Origin: Legionella birminghamensis
GTDB lineage: Bacteria > Pseudomonadota > Gammaproteobacteria > Legionellales > Legionellaceae
Assembly: GCF_900452515.1 (NCBI RefSeq)
Contig: NZ_UGNW01000001.1
Span: forward strand, 2,976,001-3,040,000
Reading direction: 5' to 3'
Length of the DNA: 64,000 nt
Position 1 is the first letter of the stretch. Every line of letters begins with the position of its first letter. Of the stretch, positions 9,903-20,500 are shown piece after piece. The notes beneath the pieces are model-generated. The model did no database searches and was not told where the DNA came from. It saw nothing but the letters and a program-made list of their open reading frames with translations. A program made the translations under genes and the position numbers.

Positions 9903-10252
9903 AGTTTTTTCACCACTTCAAACATCGCATCCTGAGTAGTTTGAATACGAGCTAACAATGATTTTATTGTTTGGAGGTCAAAGTGTGCAACACGTTTATC
10001 CTGAGTCAACCATAGTTTTAACAGTCCACCAAGCCGTCCTAAGTCTCCATTAATCTTGACTAACTGCAGTATCTGATCCTTATCAACATTACTTTGAATT
10101 TGATAACCGAGACTAATCCTTCTTAAATACTCGGCAATTGAAAGCCCAGCTGTGGCTGCATTCGATTTAATCTGAATTTCTTCGGAAGGCAAAACGGGAA
10201 CGCGAAGGTGGCGACCATTTTTTCTGGTGAGTGCTTTAAGCTTATCGTCCAT
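9899..10252 (-). CDS. traJ: Relaxosome accessory protein TraJ (ribbon-helix-helix)
   Basis: 117 residues. The segment RVPVLPSEEIQIKSNAATAGLSIAEYLRR (residues about 17-45) is a ribbon-helix-helix DNA-binding domain as in TraJ/MobC proteins, which bind beside nic and recruit the relaxase. It is the first gene left of oriT and overlaps traI by 4 nt. Confidence 0.88.
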   Translation of the reverse strand: MDDKLKALTRKNGRHLRVPVLPSEEIQIKSNAATAGLSIAEYLRRISLGYQIQSNVDKDQILQLVKINGDLGRLGGLLKLWLTQDKRVAHFDLQTIKSLLARIQTTQDAMFEVVKKL

Positions 10253-10330
10253 AAGGATGCTGACCTCTTAATTAAGTGGTTATGCAATCCTTTGGGTATT
10301 AAGTTGATCTCAAAACACTGGTTTTTCGTT

Positions 10331-10545
10331 GAGTACCGAAGGTGCGAATAAGACTTGTGAGGTTTGGTAGCCAGCTTGCTGGTTAGCTAACTTCACCTAT
10401 CTTGCCCTGCGTTTTAAGTTCATCTAATAGCATACTATCAGGTAATTTTATGTAATTTCAAGGCTATTTGTTTTGAAACCAAATTAATTTCTAATAATTA
10501 CCAATAATTACGATAAATTACATATTTATGCGTTTTAGAGAAGGT
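10331..10545 (+). other. oriT of the ICE (IncP-type nic core at 10391-10410)
   Basis: Between divergent traJ and traK. The 20-bp core CTTCACCTATCTTGCCCTGC (10391-10410) closely matches the RP4 nic region (CTTCACCTATCCTGCCCGGC). By analogy the nick falls between G10404 and C10405. Just upstream is the hairpin CCAGC-TT-GCTGG (10371-10382) and a shorter one, ACC-GAA-GGT (10335-10343). Further right, 10440-10525 carries repeated AATTAC/ATTACC motifs, suitable as TraK binding sites. The same layout recurs at 31353. Confidence 0.9.
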
Positions 10546-10645
10546 TTAATTACGCCAAAAGGAAATAAAATAACTCAACTCATTGCACAGCAACAAAATA
10601 GTTTGTACCATCAGAAAGAGAACAATAATAAGTTGATGGTATGAC

Positions 10646-10990
10646 ATGGGAAACTCCCTCAGCGAACGAATCGCAGCAAAGCAAATGTTAAGAAAAGCCT
10701 CTGCTAAATCTGTAAATAAAGCCGCATTTCTTGCATTAAAAAATGATATCGCTTCAGCGCTAGCTGACGGCTGGTCTATAAAGCTTGTCTGGGAAACCTT
10801 AGTTGAGGAAGGCAAAATTTCATTTTCATATAAAACTTTTTGTGGCTATGTAGCACGTTTGATTGCTGCAGAAAAAAAGCCATCTATGCAGGAAAACACC
10901 AAGGATGATGAAAAGGCTAAAAGTAAGGCAAAAACTGAAATTCGCGGCTTTACTTTTAATCCCAAACCCAACTTGGAGGAACTCTTGTAA
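10646..10990 (+). CDS. traK: oriT-binding protein TraK
   Basis: 114 residues, basic and helical, first gene right of oriT. In IncP plasmids TraK wraps DNA next to nic and stimulates relaxosome formation. The central part (FLALKNDIASALADGWS, then WETLVEEGKISFSYKTF) is clearly shared with the 86-residue protein at 30873-31133. The stop overlaps the traL start by one base. The start has only a weak ribosome site. Confidence 0.85.
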   Translation: MGNSLSERIAAKQMLRKASAKSVNKAAFLALKNDIASALADGWSIKLVWETLVEEGKISFSYKTFCGYVARLIAAEKKPSMQENTKDDEKAKSKAKTEIRGFTFNPKPNLEELL

Positions 10991-11715
10991 TGGCAAAAAT
11001 ACATATCACACTGCAGGGAAAAGGCGGTGTCGGCAAATCATTTATTTCAGCAACCACAGCTCAATACAAACAACACAAAGGCCACACTCCGCTGTGTATT
11101 GACACCGACCCCATCAATTCGACCTTTCATGGCTTTAAGGCTCTAAACGTCGATCATATTCAAGTTATGAGTGGTGATGAAATTAACCCCCGTCTTTTTG
11201 ATGCCCTCATTGAAAAAATTGCCTCCACAACCAATGATGTAGTCATTGACAACGGTGCCAGTTCTTTTGTACCGCTATCTCATTACCTCATCAGCAACCA
11301 AGTTCCCGCGTTGTTAAAGGAACTAGGCCATGAAATGGTGATTCATACTGTCATCACCGGTGGGCAGGCCTTATTCGATACCATTAATGGCTTTGCACAG
11401 CTGATTGACCAGTTTGCAAATGAAGCTCAGTTTGTAGTCTGGCTCAATCCCTATTGGGGAGCCATTGAACATGAAGGCAAAGCATTTGAGCAACTGAAAG
11501 CCTATCGAGATAACAAAGACAGAATATCAGCCTTAATTCATATCCCCGATCTGAAAAAAGAAACCTATGGCCGGGATCTAACCGAGATGCTTCAACAGAA
11601 ACTGACCTTCGATGAAGTTTTGGGTACACCAGAGAAAAGCATTATGACCCGCCAACGCTTAAAAATCGTTCGCGATCAATTGTTTGGACAGCTGGATAGC
11701 GCCAGGGTGATCTAA
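10990..11715 (+). CDS. traL: ParA/MinD-like ATPase TraL
   Basis: 241 residues. The P-loop GKGGVGKS is at residues 10-17, followed by a ParA-like fold (IDTDPINSTF, VIDNGASSF). In IncP systems TraL follows TraK and lies before TraM, exactly as here. One-base overlap with both neighbours. The last about 127 codons are duplicated almost exactly at 42165-42542. Confidence 0.9.
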   Translation: MAKIHITLQGKGGVGKSFISATTAQYKQHKGHTPLCIDTDPINSTFHGFKALNVDHIQVMSGDEINPRLFDALIEKIASTTNDVVIDNGASSFVPLSHYLISNQVPALLKELGHEMVIHTVITGGQALFDTINGFAQLIDQFANEAQFVVWLNPYWGAIEHEGKAFEQLKAYRDNKDRISALIHIPDLKKETYGRDLTEMLQQKLTFDEVLGTPEKSIMTRQRLKIVRDQLFGQLDSARVI

Positions 11716-12152
11716 TGTCGGAGAAACTCGATAAAATCGTTCAAAACATCACCGTCAAACATGGTGTTCTTTTGGGTAAAGACGATCCCATCCTCATGCT
11801 TCAGACTATGAATGAACAACTGATTGAGGAAAATCGAAAAGCCCAACAGGATTTGCTAGTACAGTTCCGAGAGGAAATAGAAAGCATTTCCTCACAATGG
11901 AAAGATGATGCCAAAGAAAAAGCTGAAAAGGTTCTCAATGCGGCATTAGCTAGTAGTAAAGAAGCTATAACCAGATTGCTGCATGAATCTACTAAAGAAT
12001 CGGTTCAAGCTATGCAGAAATTGATCTCTGATTCATTGATTGAGGCTCACTCCTTCACACAAAAGACATATAAATTCAGTCGATTTGCATTGGTATCTTC
12101 AGCCACATTGTTTGCTGCCTCTTGTATGATTCTCATATTGTTTTGTAAATGA
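11715..12152 (+). CDS. traM: Conjugal transfer protein TraM
   Basis: 145 residues: a long helical/coiled-coil body (residues 30-115) and a C-terminal membrane anchor (FALVSSATLFAASCMILILF). Position after traL, length and topology fit IncP-type TraM. A second copy with 13 substitutions lies at 42543-42980. Confidence 0.85.
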   Translation: MSEKLDKIVQNITVKHGVLLGKDDPILMLQTMNEQLIEENRKAQQDLLVQFREEIESISSQWKDDAKEKAEKVLNAALASSKEAITRLLHESTKESVQAMQKLISDSLIEAHSFTQKTYKFSRFALVSSATLFAASCMILILFCK

Positions 12153-12167
12153 GCTTCTTCTGTTATT

Positions 12168-12196
12168 AAGCCCCAGATTGGGGCTTCTTATTTTTA
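12168..12196 (+). terminator. Rho-independent terminator of traKLM
   Basis: An 8-bp perfect stem AAGCCCCA/TGGGGCTT with a GAT loop is followed by a T-rich run (CTTATTTTTA), 15 nt after the traM stop. Confidence 0.85.
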
Positions 12197-12249
12197 TCAA
12201 CTAAAATTAATAGCATAGATATTTTAAACTGATACTTGTAGAGACAGGG

Positions 12250-14190
12250 ATGGCAATGCTACTAACTAAATCAAAGTTTAAGATGGCTTTAGAATGCCCA
12301 ACAAAGCTCTGGTATTATGATCGACCTGATGAATATATAAACAAACAGGATGAAGACTCATTCCTAAAAGCATTGGCTGAAGGAGGAGCCCAAGTAGAAG
12401 CCTTGGCAAAATGTTATTTTCCAGAAGGTATATCAATTGAGGCCTCCAGTACAAAGGAGGCACTAGACAAAACTCAAGAGTTAATTCAAAGGGATTCAAT
12501 AACTATATTTGAAGCCTCCTTTCAATATCAAAATTATTACATGCGTGCTGATATCCTGCAGAAAAGACCAGGGCATATCAAAATAATCGAAGTTAAAGCA
12601 AAATCAATCAGCAAAGAAAAAGAAGCCAAAATGACAACTAAGAAATGGCGTCCATATATTGCTGATATCGCTTTTCAAAAATGGGTGCTTGAGCAGTTAT
12701 ATCCATCCTTCAGCATAAGTAGTTATTTAATGCTTGTCGATTCCGATGCTATTTGTCCGACTGACGGCTTAAATCAAAAGTTTCTAGTTCAAAGGGATAG
12801 CAATGGTAAAGCTATTGTCGCATTAACATCACAATTATCTGACGAAGATTTATCGATAAAAATCCTAAAAGAAGTAAATGTTGACCATCATATCGAATTA
12901 TTTTGGCAAGAAAAAAATGACGAAGGACAAACAGTAAAAGACCAGTTTCAACATTTCTGCAAAATCTATTCCAGTGGACAGAAGTTCCCACCTAAAGCAA
13001 AAGGCGAATGTGGTGATTGCCAGTTTAATACAAATGAATCAGACAAACTTTCATCTGGTTTTAAAGAATGTTGGAGTGAGTCATTAGGGTACAAAGAAGC
13101 GGATTTTAATGAGCCGACCATTCTCACTTTATGGGATTGCCGAGACAAACCGAAATACTTTCAGCAAGGGCTGATCAAGCTAAAAGACATTGACAAAACA
13201 GAATTCAAAATTACCGAATCAGATAAACCTGGTATTTCCAGGACAGAAAGGCAATGGCTTCAGATAGAAAAAGTTAAAACTCAAGATAATAGTGTCTGGA
13301 TTGATAAAGAAAACCTAAAAACGGAGATGGACTCATGGCGATATCCCTTCCACTTTATAGACTTTGAAACAGCTATGCTGCCAATTCCTTTTAATAAGGG
13401 TTCGCACCCTTATCAAGGTATCGCCTTTCAATTCTCACATCATACACTTAATGAAAATGGTCAAGTTTCTCATGTTGGTCAGTATCTGAATTCTGAGCCT
13501 GGAGTTGATCCAAGCATCGAATTTGCTCGCCATCTAAAAAAGGAATTAGAAAATGATGATGGGACAATATTTCGATATAGTAACCATGAAAACACCTATC
13601 TCAACTCTATTCTTGAACGACTAGAACAAATGATTGAACCTCCTAATGATAAAGAAGATTTATGCTCTTTTATACGCTCCATCACAAAGTCACCATCTGA
13701 TAGCAAGGTAAAATGGGAAGGACCGCGTTGTATGGTTGATATTTTGGAATTAGTTAAACGTTTTTATTATGATCCTCTAACCAATGGTTCTAATTCAATT
13801 AAACAAGTATTTCCTGCTATTTTAAATCGATCAGATTTTCTACAAGAAAAATATAGCCAACCAATCTATGGAGCTGTAAATGAAATTCAAAGCCATAACT
13901 TTATAAATCAATGCTGGATAGTTAAAGAAAATAATCGAATAAAAGACCCCTATCATTTGTTACCACCAATTAATAAGGATATCTCTGATGAAGATGCTCA
14001 ACTTTTATTTGATATTGAAGACTTAAAAGAAGGTGGTGCCGCAACAATAGCTTATGCAAAATTACAGTTTACAAATATGAGTGATTTTGAACGAGATGAA
14101 CTTAGAAATGCTTTATTGAGATACTGCGAATTAGATACATTAGCCATGGTTATGATCGTTGAGGCATGGCTGGATATGCTTCAATCTTAA
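12250..14190 (+). CDS. DUF2779 protein: Cas4-like nuclease plus DEDD exonuclease-like domain
   Basis: 646 residues. The N-terminal part resembles a Cas4/PD-(D/E)XK nuclease: MRADIL...IIEVKAKS supplies the D...ExK residues (about 97-118), and cysteines in ALECPTK (about 16) and KGECGDCQF (about 252) could form an iron-sulfur cluster. The C-terminal half has FIDFETAM (about 374) and a late YCELDTLAM (about 623), as in RNase-H-like DEDD exonucleases. Family members are of unproven function. The context, alone after traKLM among cargo, suggests a defence or DNA-processing gene. ATG at 12256 is an alternative start. Confidence 0.8.
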   Translation: MAMLLTKSKFKMALECPTKLWYYDRPDEYINKQDEDSFLKALAEGGAQVEALAKCYFPEGISIEASSTKEALDKTQELIQRDSITIFEASFQYQNYYMRADILQKRPGHIKIIEVKAKSISKEKEAKMTTKKWRPYIADIAFQKWVLEQLYPSFSISSYLMLVDSDAICPTDGLNQKFLVQRDSNGKAIVALTSQLSDEDLSIKILKEVNVDHHIELFWQEKNDEGQTVKDQFQHFCKIYSSGQKFPPKAKGECGDCQFNTNESDKLSSGFKECWSESLGYKEADFNEPTILTLWDCRDKPKYFQQGLIKLKDIDKTEFKITESDKPGISRTERQWLQIEKVKTQDNSVWIDKENLKTEMDSWRYPFHFIDFETAMLPIPFNKGSHPYQGIAFQFSHHTLNENGQVSHVGQYLNSEPGVDPSIEFARHLKKELENDDGTIFRYSNHENTYLNSILERLEQMIEPPNDKEDLCSFIRSITKSPSDSKVKWEGPRCMVDILELVKRFYYDPLTNGSNSIKQVFPAILNRSDFLQEKYSQPIYGAVNEIQSHNFINQCWIVKENNRIKDPYHLLPPINKDISDEDAQLLFDIEDLKEGGAATIAYAKLQFTNMSDFERDELRNALLRYCELDTLAMVMIVEAWLDMLQS

Positions 14191-14228
14191 ATATAAACGT
14201 TCAGACCCGCAACTGAGGCCTTAAATCC

Positions 14229-15434
14229 TTAATGCCATCCCAACCCAGTGACTAAAGCGCATAAGAATACAACGATCCATGTTTGAACACGCCAAAATTG
14301 CAACAATAAAAACGCCATCATCGCTAGTAAATAATCATTTAATGAAAAAATGGCGCTTGTCCAAACCGGTTGATAAAACGCCGCCAATAATAAGCCAACA
14401 ACTGATGCATTAACCCCCAATATAGCCCGCTGCATCGATGGGTGCTGCCGTAGATTTTCCCACAACGGCAATACTCCTATAATTAATAAAAATGAAGGTA
14501 GAAAAATTGCAAATAATGCAATGATTCCTCCAAGCCATTCATTCGGGGTATTCGTTGATACTGCACCAAGAAATGCTGCAAAAGTAAATAATGGCCCAGG
14601 AAGCGTTTGTGCGGCTCCATATCCAGCAAGAAAAAGAGAATTATCAACCCATCCAGTCGGAACTACTTTTGCCTGAAGTAAAGGCAAAACGACATGACCA
14701 CCACCAAAAACCAAAGCACCAACGCGATAGAAGGCATCAAATAGCTGTAACGGATAACTCCTAGTATAAAGAGACAGTAGAGGTAATAGCGTCAATAAGA
14801 TAAAAAATAAAAGTAAAACACTAATGCCTGAGCGTTTTTTAAGCTGAAAAGTTAATTCACTGGTAGGGAGCGCTTTGTCTGATGAAAGAAAGAACAGGCC
14901 AAAAATACCGCCTAACAATATGATCAAAATCTGACTCGCTGCGTTAGGTATTAAACTCGCTCCAATACAAGCTAACACTGCAAGACTTGCTCTTGTTTTA
15001 TCTGGGCATAAGGTACTACTCATTCCCCATAGGGCTTGGGCAACAACAGCCACTGCAACAACTTTCAATCCATGTAGCCAGGGCAGGTTATCATGAACCC
15101 CTGCATTGAGAAGGATAAGTCCAAATAATATCATTATCAACGCGGAAGGTAGGGTAAATCCAAGCCACGCTACTATTGCACCGCTAATCCCTCCACGTGA
15201 CAAACCAAGAGCCATTCCAACTTGACTGCTAACAGGCCCAGGCAAAAACTGACACAATGCGACTAAGTCAGCATATGCTTGATCGCTTAACCATTTAAGC
15301 CGATTGACAAACTCCTCACGGAAATAACCGAGATGAGCAATAGGCCCACCAAAGCTGATACATCCCAGTTTTAAAAAAATCAAGAAAATTTCTGATAACG
15401 TAGAGGTATTATTCTTTTTATTACGGTCAATCAA
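14229..15434 (-). CDS. chrA: Chromate transporter ChrA
   Basis: 401 residues with about 10-12 membrane segments and the duplicated CHR domain. The first half has FGGPIAHLGYFREEF and CQFLPGPVSSQ; the second half has the paralogous FGGGHVVLPLLQ and AQTLPGPLFTF. Two-domain ChrA proteins export chromate from the cytoplasm. Convergent with the DUF2779 gene. No ChrB regulator is seen. Confidence 0.93.
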   Translation of the reverse strand: MIDRNKKNNTSTLSEIFLIFLKLGCISFGGPIAHLGYFREEFVNRLKWLSDQAYADLVALCQFLPGPVSSQVGMALGLSRGGISGAIVAWLGFTLPSALIMILFGLILLNAGVHDNLPWLHGLKVVAVAVVAQALWGMSSTLCPDKTRASLAVLACIGASLIPNAASQILIILLGGIFGLFFLSSDKALPTSELTFQLKKRSGISVLLLFFILLTLLPLLSLYTRSYPLQLFDAFYRVGALVFGGGHVVLPLLQAKVVPTGWVDNSLFLAGYGAAQTLPGPLFTFAAFLGAVSTNTPNEWLGGIIALFAIFLPSFLLIIGVLPLWENLRQHPSMQRAILGVNASVVGLLLAAFYQPVWTSAIFSLNDYLLAMMAFLLLQFWRVQTWIVVFLCALVTGLGWH

Positions 15435-15795
15435 TCCGTCTCTCCCAAATACTAAATAATTATTAGATTAAATAAATCTGGATTACCTTTTGAATTAGTA
15501 TCAAAATTAATCAATGTGTTGTGCAGGAGGAGATACTGAACTAAGTGGATCATATTGTTCTATCTTGTTTATCCTAACATTGAAATTCATCACGCAGTGC
15601 GTGGTAAATCTTCACATCAATTATCATAACAAACTATAGGAGATCTTAAATTTGAATTGAAACCAAACTCGAAATTCAAGGCACGACAATCTTTTTTTAT
15701 AAAATGCTGTCAAATTACTGATAACCAATTATTGAGTTCATCAATGATTGATACTATCCCCTCTGGCAAACCAAGCATCTGAACTCTATGAGCCC
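15435..15795. other. Gene-free stretch with a palindromic repeat and a decayed fragment
   Basis: A 30-bp sequence at 15584-15613, centred on the palindrome CACGCAGTGCGTG, recurs with one mismatch at 56545-56574. The minus strand of about 15625-15780 reads like the C-terminal end of a protein (MLGLPEGIVSIIDELNNWL..., stop, then ...KKDCRALNFEFGFNSN) with an in-frame stop, so it may be a gene remnant. Confidence 0.45.
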
Positions 15796-16554
15796 CTAAA
15801 CACGTAAATGCCCAGACCAAAGAAGCTGCATCCGTTCCAATTCATCGGGCTGAAATTGCACTGGAAGAGAAAATAATGTTCCCCGATTTTGAAATGTTTC
15901 GATGATATTATCTTTTAATCGGACTTTATCAATGAGCTTACTCTCTCGACATAATAATAGTAAATCATGGTAGTCTTTCATACGGCTGTTGGCTGCCCCA
16001 CGAGAAATGAGAGTTTCCAGTTTTTCGGCAAAAATAGTTTCAACTGGATATACTTCCAGCGAGATAGGATCTTCAAACAATGGTTTTTCTTTGTAATTAA
16101 AGGATGGCCACTCTAGTAATACTGGATCAACAACATCACCCACACCAATGTCCACAAAAAATTTATCGCTCATCACTCCAAATTGAACGGCAATTCCTAT
16201 TTGAAACCCAGGGTAATTCATATGTTGGTGATCTAAATCATCAAGATTGATGAATTGCATCCGAAACCCATCATCCAGATTGAGTACACAGATTTCTTGC
16301 ATGATTAATTCTACATTGGATTTTTCTGCATTTAGCCGCCTAGCTAATAGATCAATATCAATGGTTTCTCTGCCAATAGTCAAGTAATAGGATAATAGCA
16401 AACCGCCTTTGAATATGAATTTATCAGAATATTTTGAACGAGAAAGTCTTGCTAAAAATCGCTCTAGAACTAATAGCTTCCAGACTTCATTAAAACTCTT
16501 ACCTTTTTCTTTACCAATATGTTTTAAGCGTGCTTTTAAGGCTTGTTCATTCAT
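15796..16554 (-). CDS. abiEii: AbiEii-type toxin, nucleotidyltransferase (copy 1)
   Basis: 252 residues of the AbiEii/AbiGii nucleotidyltransferase family, the toxin of type IV TA systems. Motifs are FKGGLLLSYYL and IDIDLLARRLN (about residues 47-73); the acidic pair in DIDL is the expected catalytic site. AbiEii toxins nucleotidylate tRNA ends in studied cases. It overlaps the antitoxin gene by 4 nt, downstream of it, the usual order. Confidence 0.9.
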   Translation of the reverse strand: MNEQALKARLKHIGKEKGKSFNEVWKLLVLERFLARLSRSKYSDKFIFKGGLLLSYYLTIGRETIDIDLLARRLNAEKSNVELIMQEICVLNLDDGFRMQFINLDDLDHQHMNYPGFQIGIAVQFGVMSDKFFVDIGVGDVVDPVLLEWPSFNYKEKPLFEDPISLEVYPVETIFAEKLETLISRGAANSRMKDYHDLLLLCRESKLIDKVRLKDNIIETFQNRGTLFSLPVQFQPDELERMQLLWSGHLRV

Positions 16555-17144
16555 GTTGTCACCGTCAAAATATAAGGCTCAAGATTAAGTCCAAATTGTC
16601 TCGCATACTGCTGAAGCTTTTTAATATCCAATTTTTTTGTCGCTCTACCACTCGCAGCTGCTTTAAGCGCTTTAATGGCAATTTCTTTACTGAGATAGCG
16701 AAAAGCGTCGATTATCGTTCTTTCTCTGTCAAAAATGACAACTGTTTCCTGCCCTATTGGGTACAGTATTTTACCTGTTTCTATATCACGCATTCTAACA
16801 ATACGAGTATGATCTCGTTTTGGTGCCGTCGTAGAATGAGGAACGGCTATCCAATGCTCTCGTGGCATTTCATCCGTCAACCCATACAAAGCCAAAGCGG
16901 AGACTAAACAGACCACACCTTGTGGAATACTTTTGGCAATGATAATCAGATCTTCCCATTGAAAATCCGCATCAATAGAGGATTCTACACCTCGATAAAC
17001 ACCGTGACCAATACGTTCAATCCTATTAGTTTTTACATAATAGCTGAGCCGGCTAGGATGGATACCTGCTTCACGTGCCTCTGCGGCGTAAAAGACTGGT
17101 CTTGCAAACAGATCTTTCAATGTCATTTCATTATTTAGTTTCAT
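16551..17144 (-). CDS. abiEi: AbiEi-type antitoxin and transcriptional repressor (copy 1)
   Basis: About 197 residues when started at ATG 17144; an earlier in-frame ATG (17210) and a later one (17126) exist, and none has a strong ribosome site. The N-terminal winged helix (FYAAEAREAGIHPSRLSYYVKT, then HGVYRG) and the CLVSALALYGLTDE segment are typical of AbiEi antitoxins. These bind inverted repeats in their own promoter. A 16-bp inverted repeat lies just upstream. Confidence 0.88.
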   Translation of the reverse strand: MKLNNEMTLKDLFARPVFYAAEAREAGIHPSRLSYYVKTNRIERIGHGVYRGVESSIDADFQWEDLIIIAKSIPQGVVCLVSALALYGLTDEMPREHWIAVPHSTTAPKRDHTRIVRMRDIETGKILYPIGQETVVIFDRERTIIDAFRYLSKEIAIKALKAAASGRATKKLDIKKLQQYARQFGLNLEPYILTVTT

Positions 17145-17147
17145 ACT

Positions 17148-17299
17148 TATAATTTTAATATCAAAACCCAATAACGTCAAATGGGTTTCAATATTAAAAT
17201 AACTCCGCAAAAACCCATTGTGGCGAATTTGCGTATTTGAGTAGGACTCTGTTATACTTCCTACGACAGTTGTAGTGGTTTTCTGATATTAAAATTATA
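17148..17299. promoter_or_regulatory. Inverted repeat around the abiE copy 1 promoter
   Basis: TATAATTTTAATATCA (17148-17163) is repeated perfectly in inverse orientation at 17284-17299. AbiEi proteins of known systems repress their promoter through inverted repeats, so these are candidate operator half-sites. The left arm lies right at the chosen abiEi start. Confidence 0.5.
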
Positions 17300-17360
17300 A
17301 TAAAATCAATTATTTACTTTTGAGTTAACGGGCTATTGGTCCTCTGCTTCAGATTGTCTA
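17220..17360. repeat. Diverged copy of the element-end leader
   Basis: From about 17225 the sequence (TTTGCGTATTTGAGTAGGAC ... TGTAGTGG) is a diverged copy of the block that precedes the att sites at 26409, 53489 and 57825. The tRNA 3' end itself is missing. Instead a stretch at 17328-17360 (ACGGGCTATTGGTCCTCTGC) resembles one at 53693-53725. It may be a relic of an older integration. Confidence 0.5.
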
Positions 17361-17535
17361 TTACGAAACCATTCATGGCCATCCAAGTGCAAGTTTCTGC
17401 ATCGTATAGAAAATTCCTCAAAATGGGGTTCTTTCCCATTTAAGGGGGCAGCTTTTGGCAAGCTTAATTTGCCTTAGTTATATAGACTATTTTTTTATTT
17501 AGATAATTCTCAACCATGCATCAATAATGTTTCAT

Positions 17536-20500
17536 CTAGTCAATGATTTTTGAAAATCGATATCCTTGCCATAATAAATAAACAGCAGGAATAAGAATTA
17601 AAGTCAGTATGGTCGCACTAACCATACCTCCAATCATTGGCGCAGCAATCCGGCGCATGACTTCAGATCCCGTTCCTCCAAACATCATAATTGGTAATAA
17701 CCCACCGATAATTGCAGCAACAGTCATCAGTTTGGGGCGCAATCGTAATAACGCTCCTTCAATCACTGCTTCATGCAGATCTTTGATACTGAATTGTCGT
17801 TGTTCCTGAGCTGCTAACTCCTCATGACGCCTTAAAGCTTGATTAAGAAAAACAAGCATCACTACGGCTGTTTCTGCTGCAACCCCCGCAAGAGCAATAA
17901 ATCCAACACCTACAGCCACAGATAAGTGGTACCCCAACAAGTACAGCAACCACACCCCACCAATTAGGGCAAAAGGCAAAGTTGCAAGGATTATCAGGAC
18001 CTCGGCCATACGTCTAAAATTTAAATAAAGTAACAAAGCAATGATAAACAGGGTCACTGGTGCAACCAGTTGCAAGCGCTCCTTGGCTCTTTCCAAATAT
18101 TCATACTGCCCTGCGAAACTTAATGAATAACCTGCCGGTAATTTAAGTTTATTTGCTAAAACTACTTGTGCCTCATTCACATAGGAAGTTAAATCTGTTC
18201 CAGTGATATCAACATAAATCCAACCATTTAAACGGGCATTTTCGCTGCGTATCATGTCAGGCCCTTCTGTAACATCTACACGTGCAATCTCACTGAGCGG
18301 TATCGTTGCTCCGGTAGCAGTCACAATAGGTAGCATGCGTAATTTTTGTAATGAATCGCGAATATCTCTTGGATAACGTAAATTAATGGGATACCGTTCA
18401 CGCCCTTCCACTGTTTGCGACACGTTGAGCCCCCCTACCGCAGTTTCTATAAGTTCTTGCACGTCGGCAATATTTAATCCATATCGCGCTGCTTTTAGTC
18501 GATTAATATCAATAGTCACATATCGACTGGAGGAAACTCGCTCAGCAAATACTGAGGCCGTACCTGGAATTGTTTTTAGAATATACTCTACTTGCTCTCC
18601 CAACTTCTGAATGGTATTTAAATCAGGCCCTGCAATCTTTATTCCCACAGGGGTTTTAATACCAGTGGCTAACATATCAATACGTGTTCTAATCGGCATC
18701 ACCCAAGCATTAGATAATCCTGGCAATTCCAAGCGATTCTTTAACTCCTCCTTAATTTTTTCAAGGGTCATACCCGCTCGCCATGCCGTTTTTGGTTTAA
18801 ATTGAATGATGGTTTCAACCATAGACAAAGGAGCAGGGTCAGTTGCGGTCTCTGCTCGCCCTATTTTACCAAGTACAGTATCCACTTCAGGGACGCTGCG
18901 TATTAGTTTATCGGTTTGCTGCAATAATTCTTGTGCCTTACCAATAGAAATACCTGGAAAGGTTGTCGGCATATACAACAAATCGCCTTCATCTAAATCC
19001 GGCATAAACTCCCCGCCTAAACGGTTAATCGGCCAGAATCCTACGAGTAGCACCAAAAAAGCGATTGCTAAAATAGTTTTAGGCCGTTCAAGAACTGCAT
19101 GAATCGCAGGACGATACACTGCAGCTAAAAGCCTATTTAAGGGGTTTTCTTCTTCTTTTTTGATCTTGCCACGAATCAAATATCCCATTAAAACAGGAAC
19201 TAAAGTTATGGATAAGAGAGCAGATGCGGCCATGGCATATGTTTTTGTGTAGGCAAGGGGAGTAAATAAACGCCCTTCTTGTGCTTGCAAAGTAAATACC
19301 GGTAAGAAACTAAAAGTGATAATCAGTAAAGAGAAAAATAAAGGGGGCCCTACTTCCAGCGCGGCTTTTTCAATAATCTGCCAACGTGTTTGATTGTCCG
19401 TATTACTTTGTTGCTCTAAATGCTTATGGGCATTCTCGATCATGACAATGGCCGCATCAACCATTGCACCAATTGCAATGGCAATTCCTCCTAAGGACAT
19501 GATATTGGCATTAATCCCTTGTAAATACATCACAGAAAAGGCAATCAAAATACCAATAGGCAAACTCACAATGATGATAAGAGAGGAGCGAAAATGAAAT
19601 AAAAATACAATGCAAATAAGTGAAACAACGATAAATTCTTCAATTAATTTATCGTAGAGCGTGTGGATAGCCCGCATGATAAGGCTTGAGCGATCATAAG
19701 TCGTAACAAACTCAACCCCTTTGGGCAAACTCGATTTCAATTGCGCAAGTTTCTTCTTCACCTCTGCAATAGTATTCATGGCATTTTGCCCCTGGCGCAT
19801 CACAATAATGCCACCGACCACCTCTCCTTCACCATTTAATTCGGTCAATCCTCGACGCATTTGTGGCCCTAACTGCACAAAAGCAACATCTTTTAATAAA
19901 ATGGGAATACCTTTTTTTCCTAAACCAACAGGTATTGCTTCAATGTCTTTTATTGATTGAATGTATCCTTTAGATCTAATCATGTATTCAGCTTCGCCCA
20001 TTTCAATTGCAGAACCACCCGATTCCCTATTACCTTGTTGAATTGCCTTTTTTACTTGTTCTAGAGTTAATCCAAAAGCGCGCAACCGATTAGGGTCTAA
20101 TATGATTTGATACTGTTTTACCATCCCACCAGCCGTTGCGACTTCAGAAACACCAGGCACTTTTTGTAATTCATATTTTAAAAACCAGTTTTGCAAACTG
20201 GTTAATTGTGCTAAATCGTGTTGACCTGTTTTATCCACCAATGCATATTCGTATACCCAACCAACCCCGGTAGCGTCTGGCCCCAAGGCTGTTTGTGCAC
20301 CGGTAGGCAAGCGGTTAGAAATTTGGCTTAAATATTCCAAAACGCGAGAACGTGCCCAATATAAATCAGTCCCGTCTTTAAAGATAACGTACACATAAGA
20401 AACCCCAAAACCAGACTCCCCACGCACCGTGAGCGCGCCAGGAACAGCAAGCATGGCCGTTGTTAAAGGATAGGTTACTTGATCTTCGACCACCTGCGGT

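Noticed and set aside
10546-10815. 89-codon minus frame over traK
   Set aside because: Antisense to traK, with no codon or motif support.
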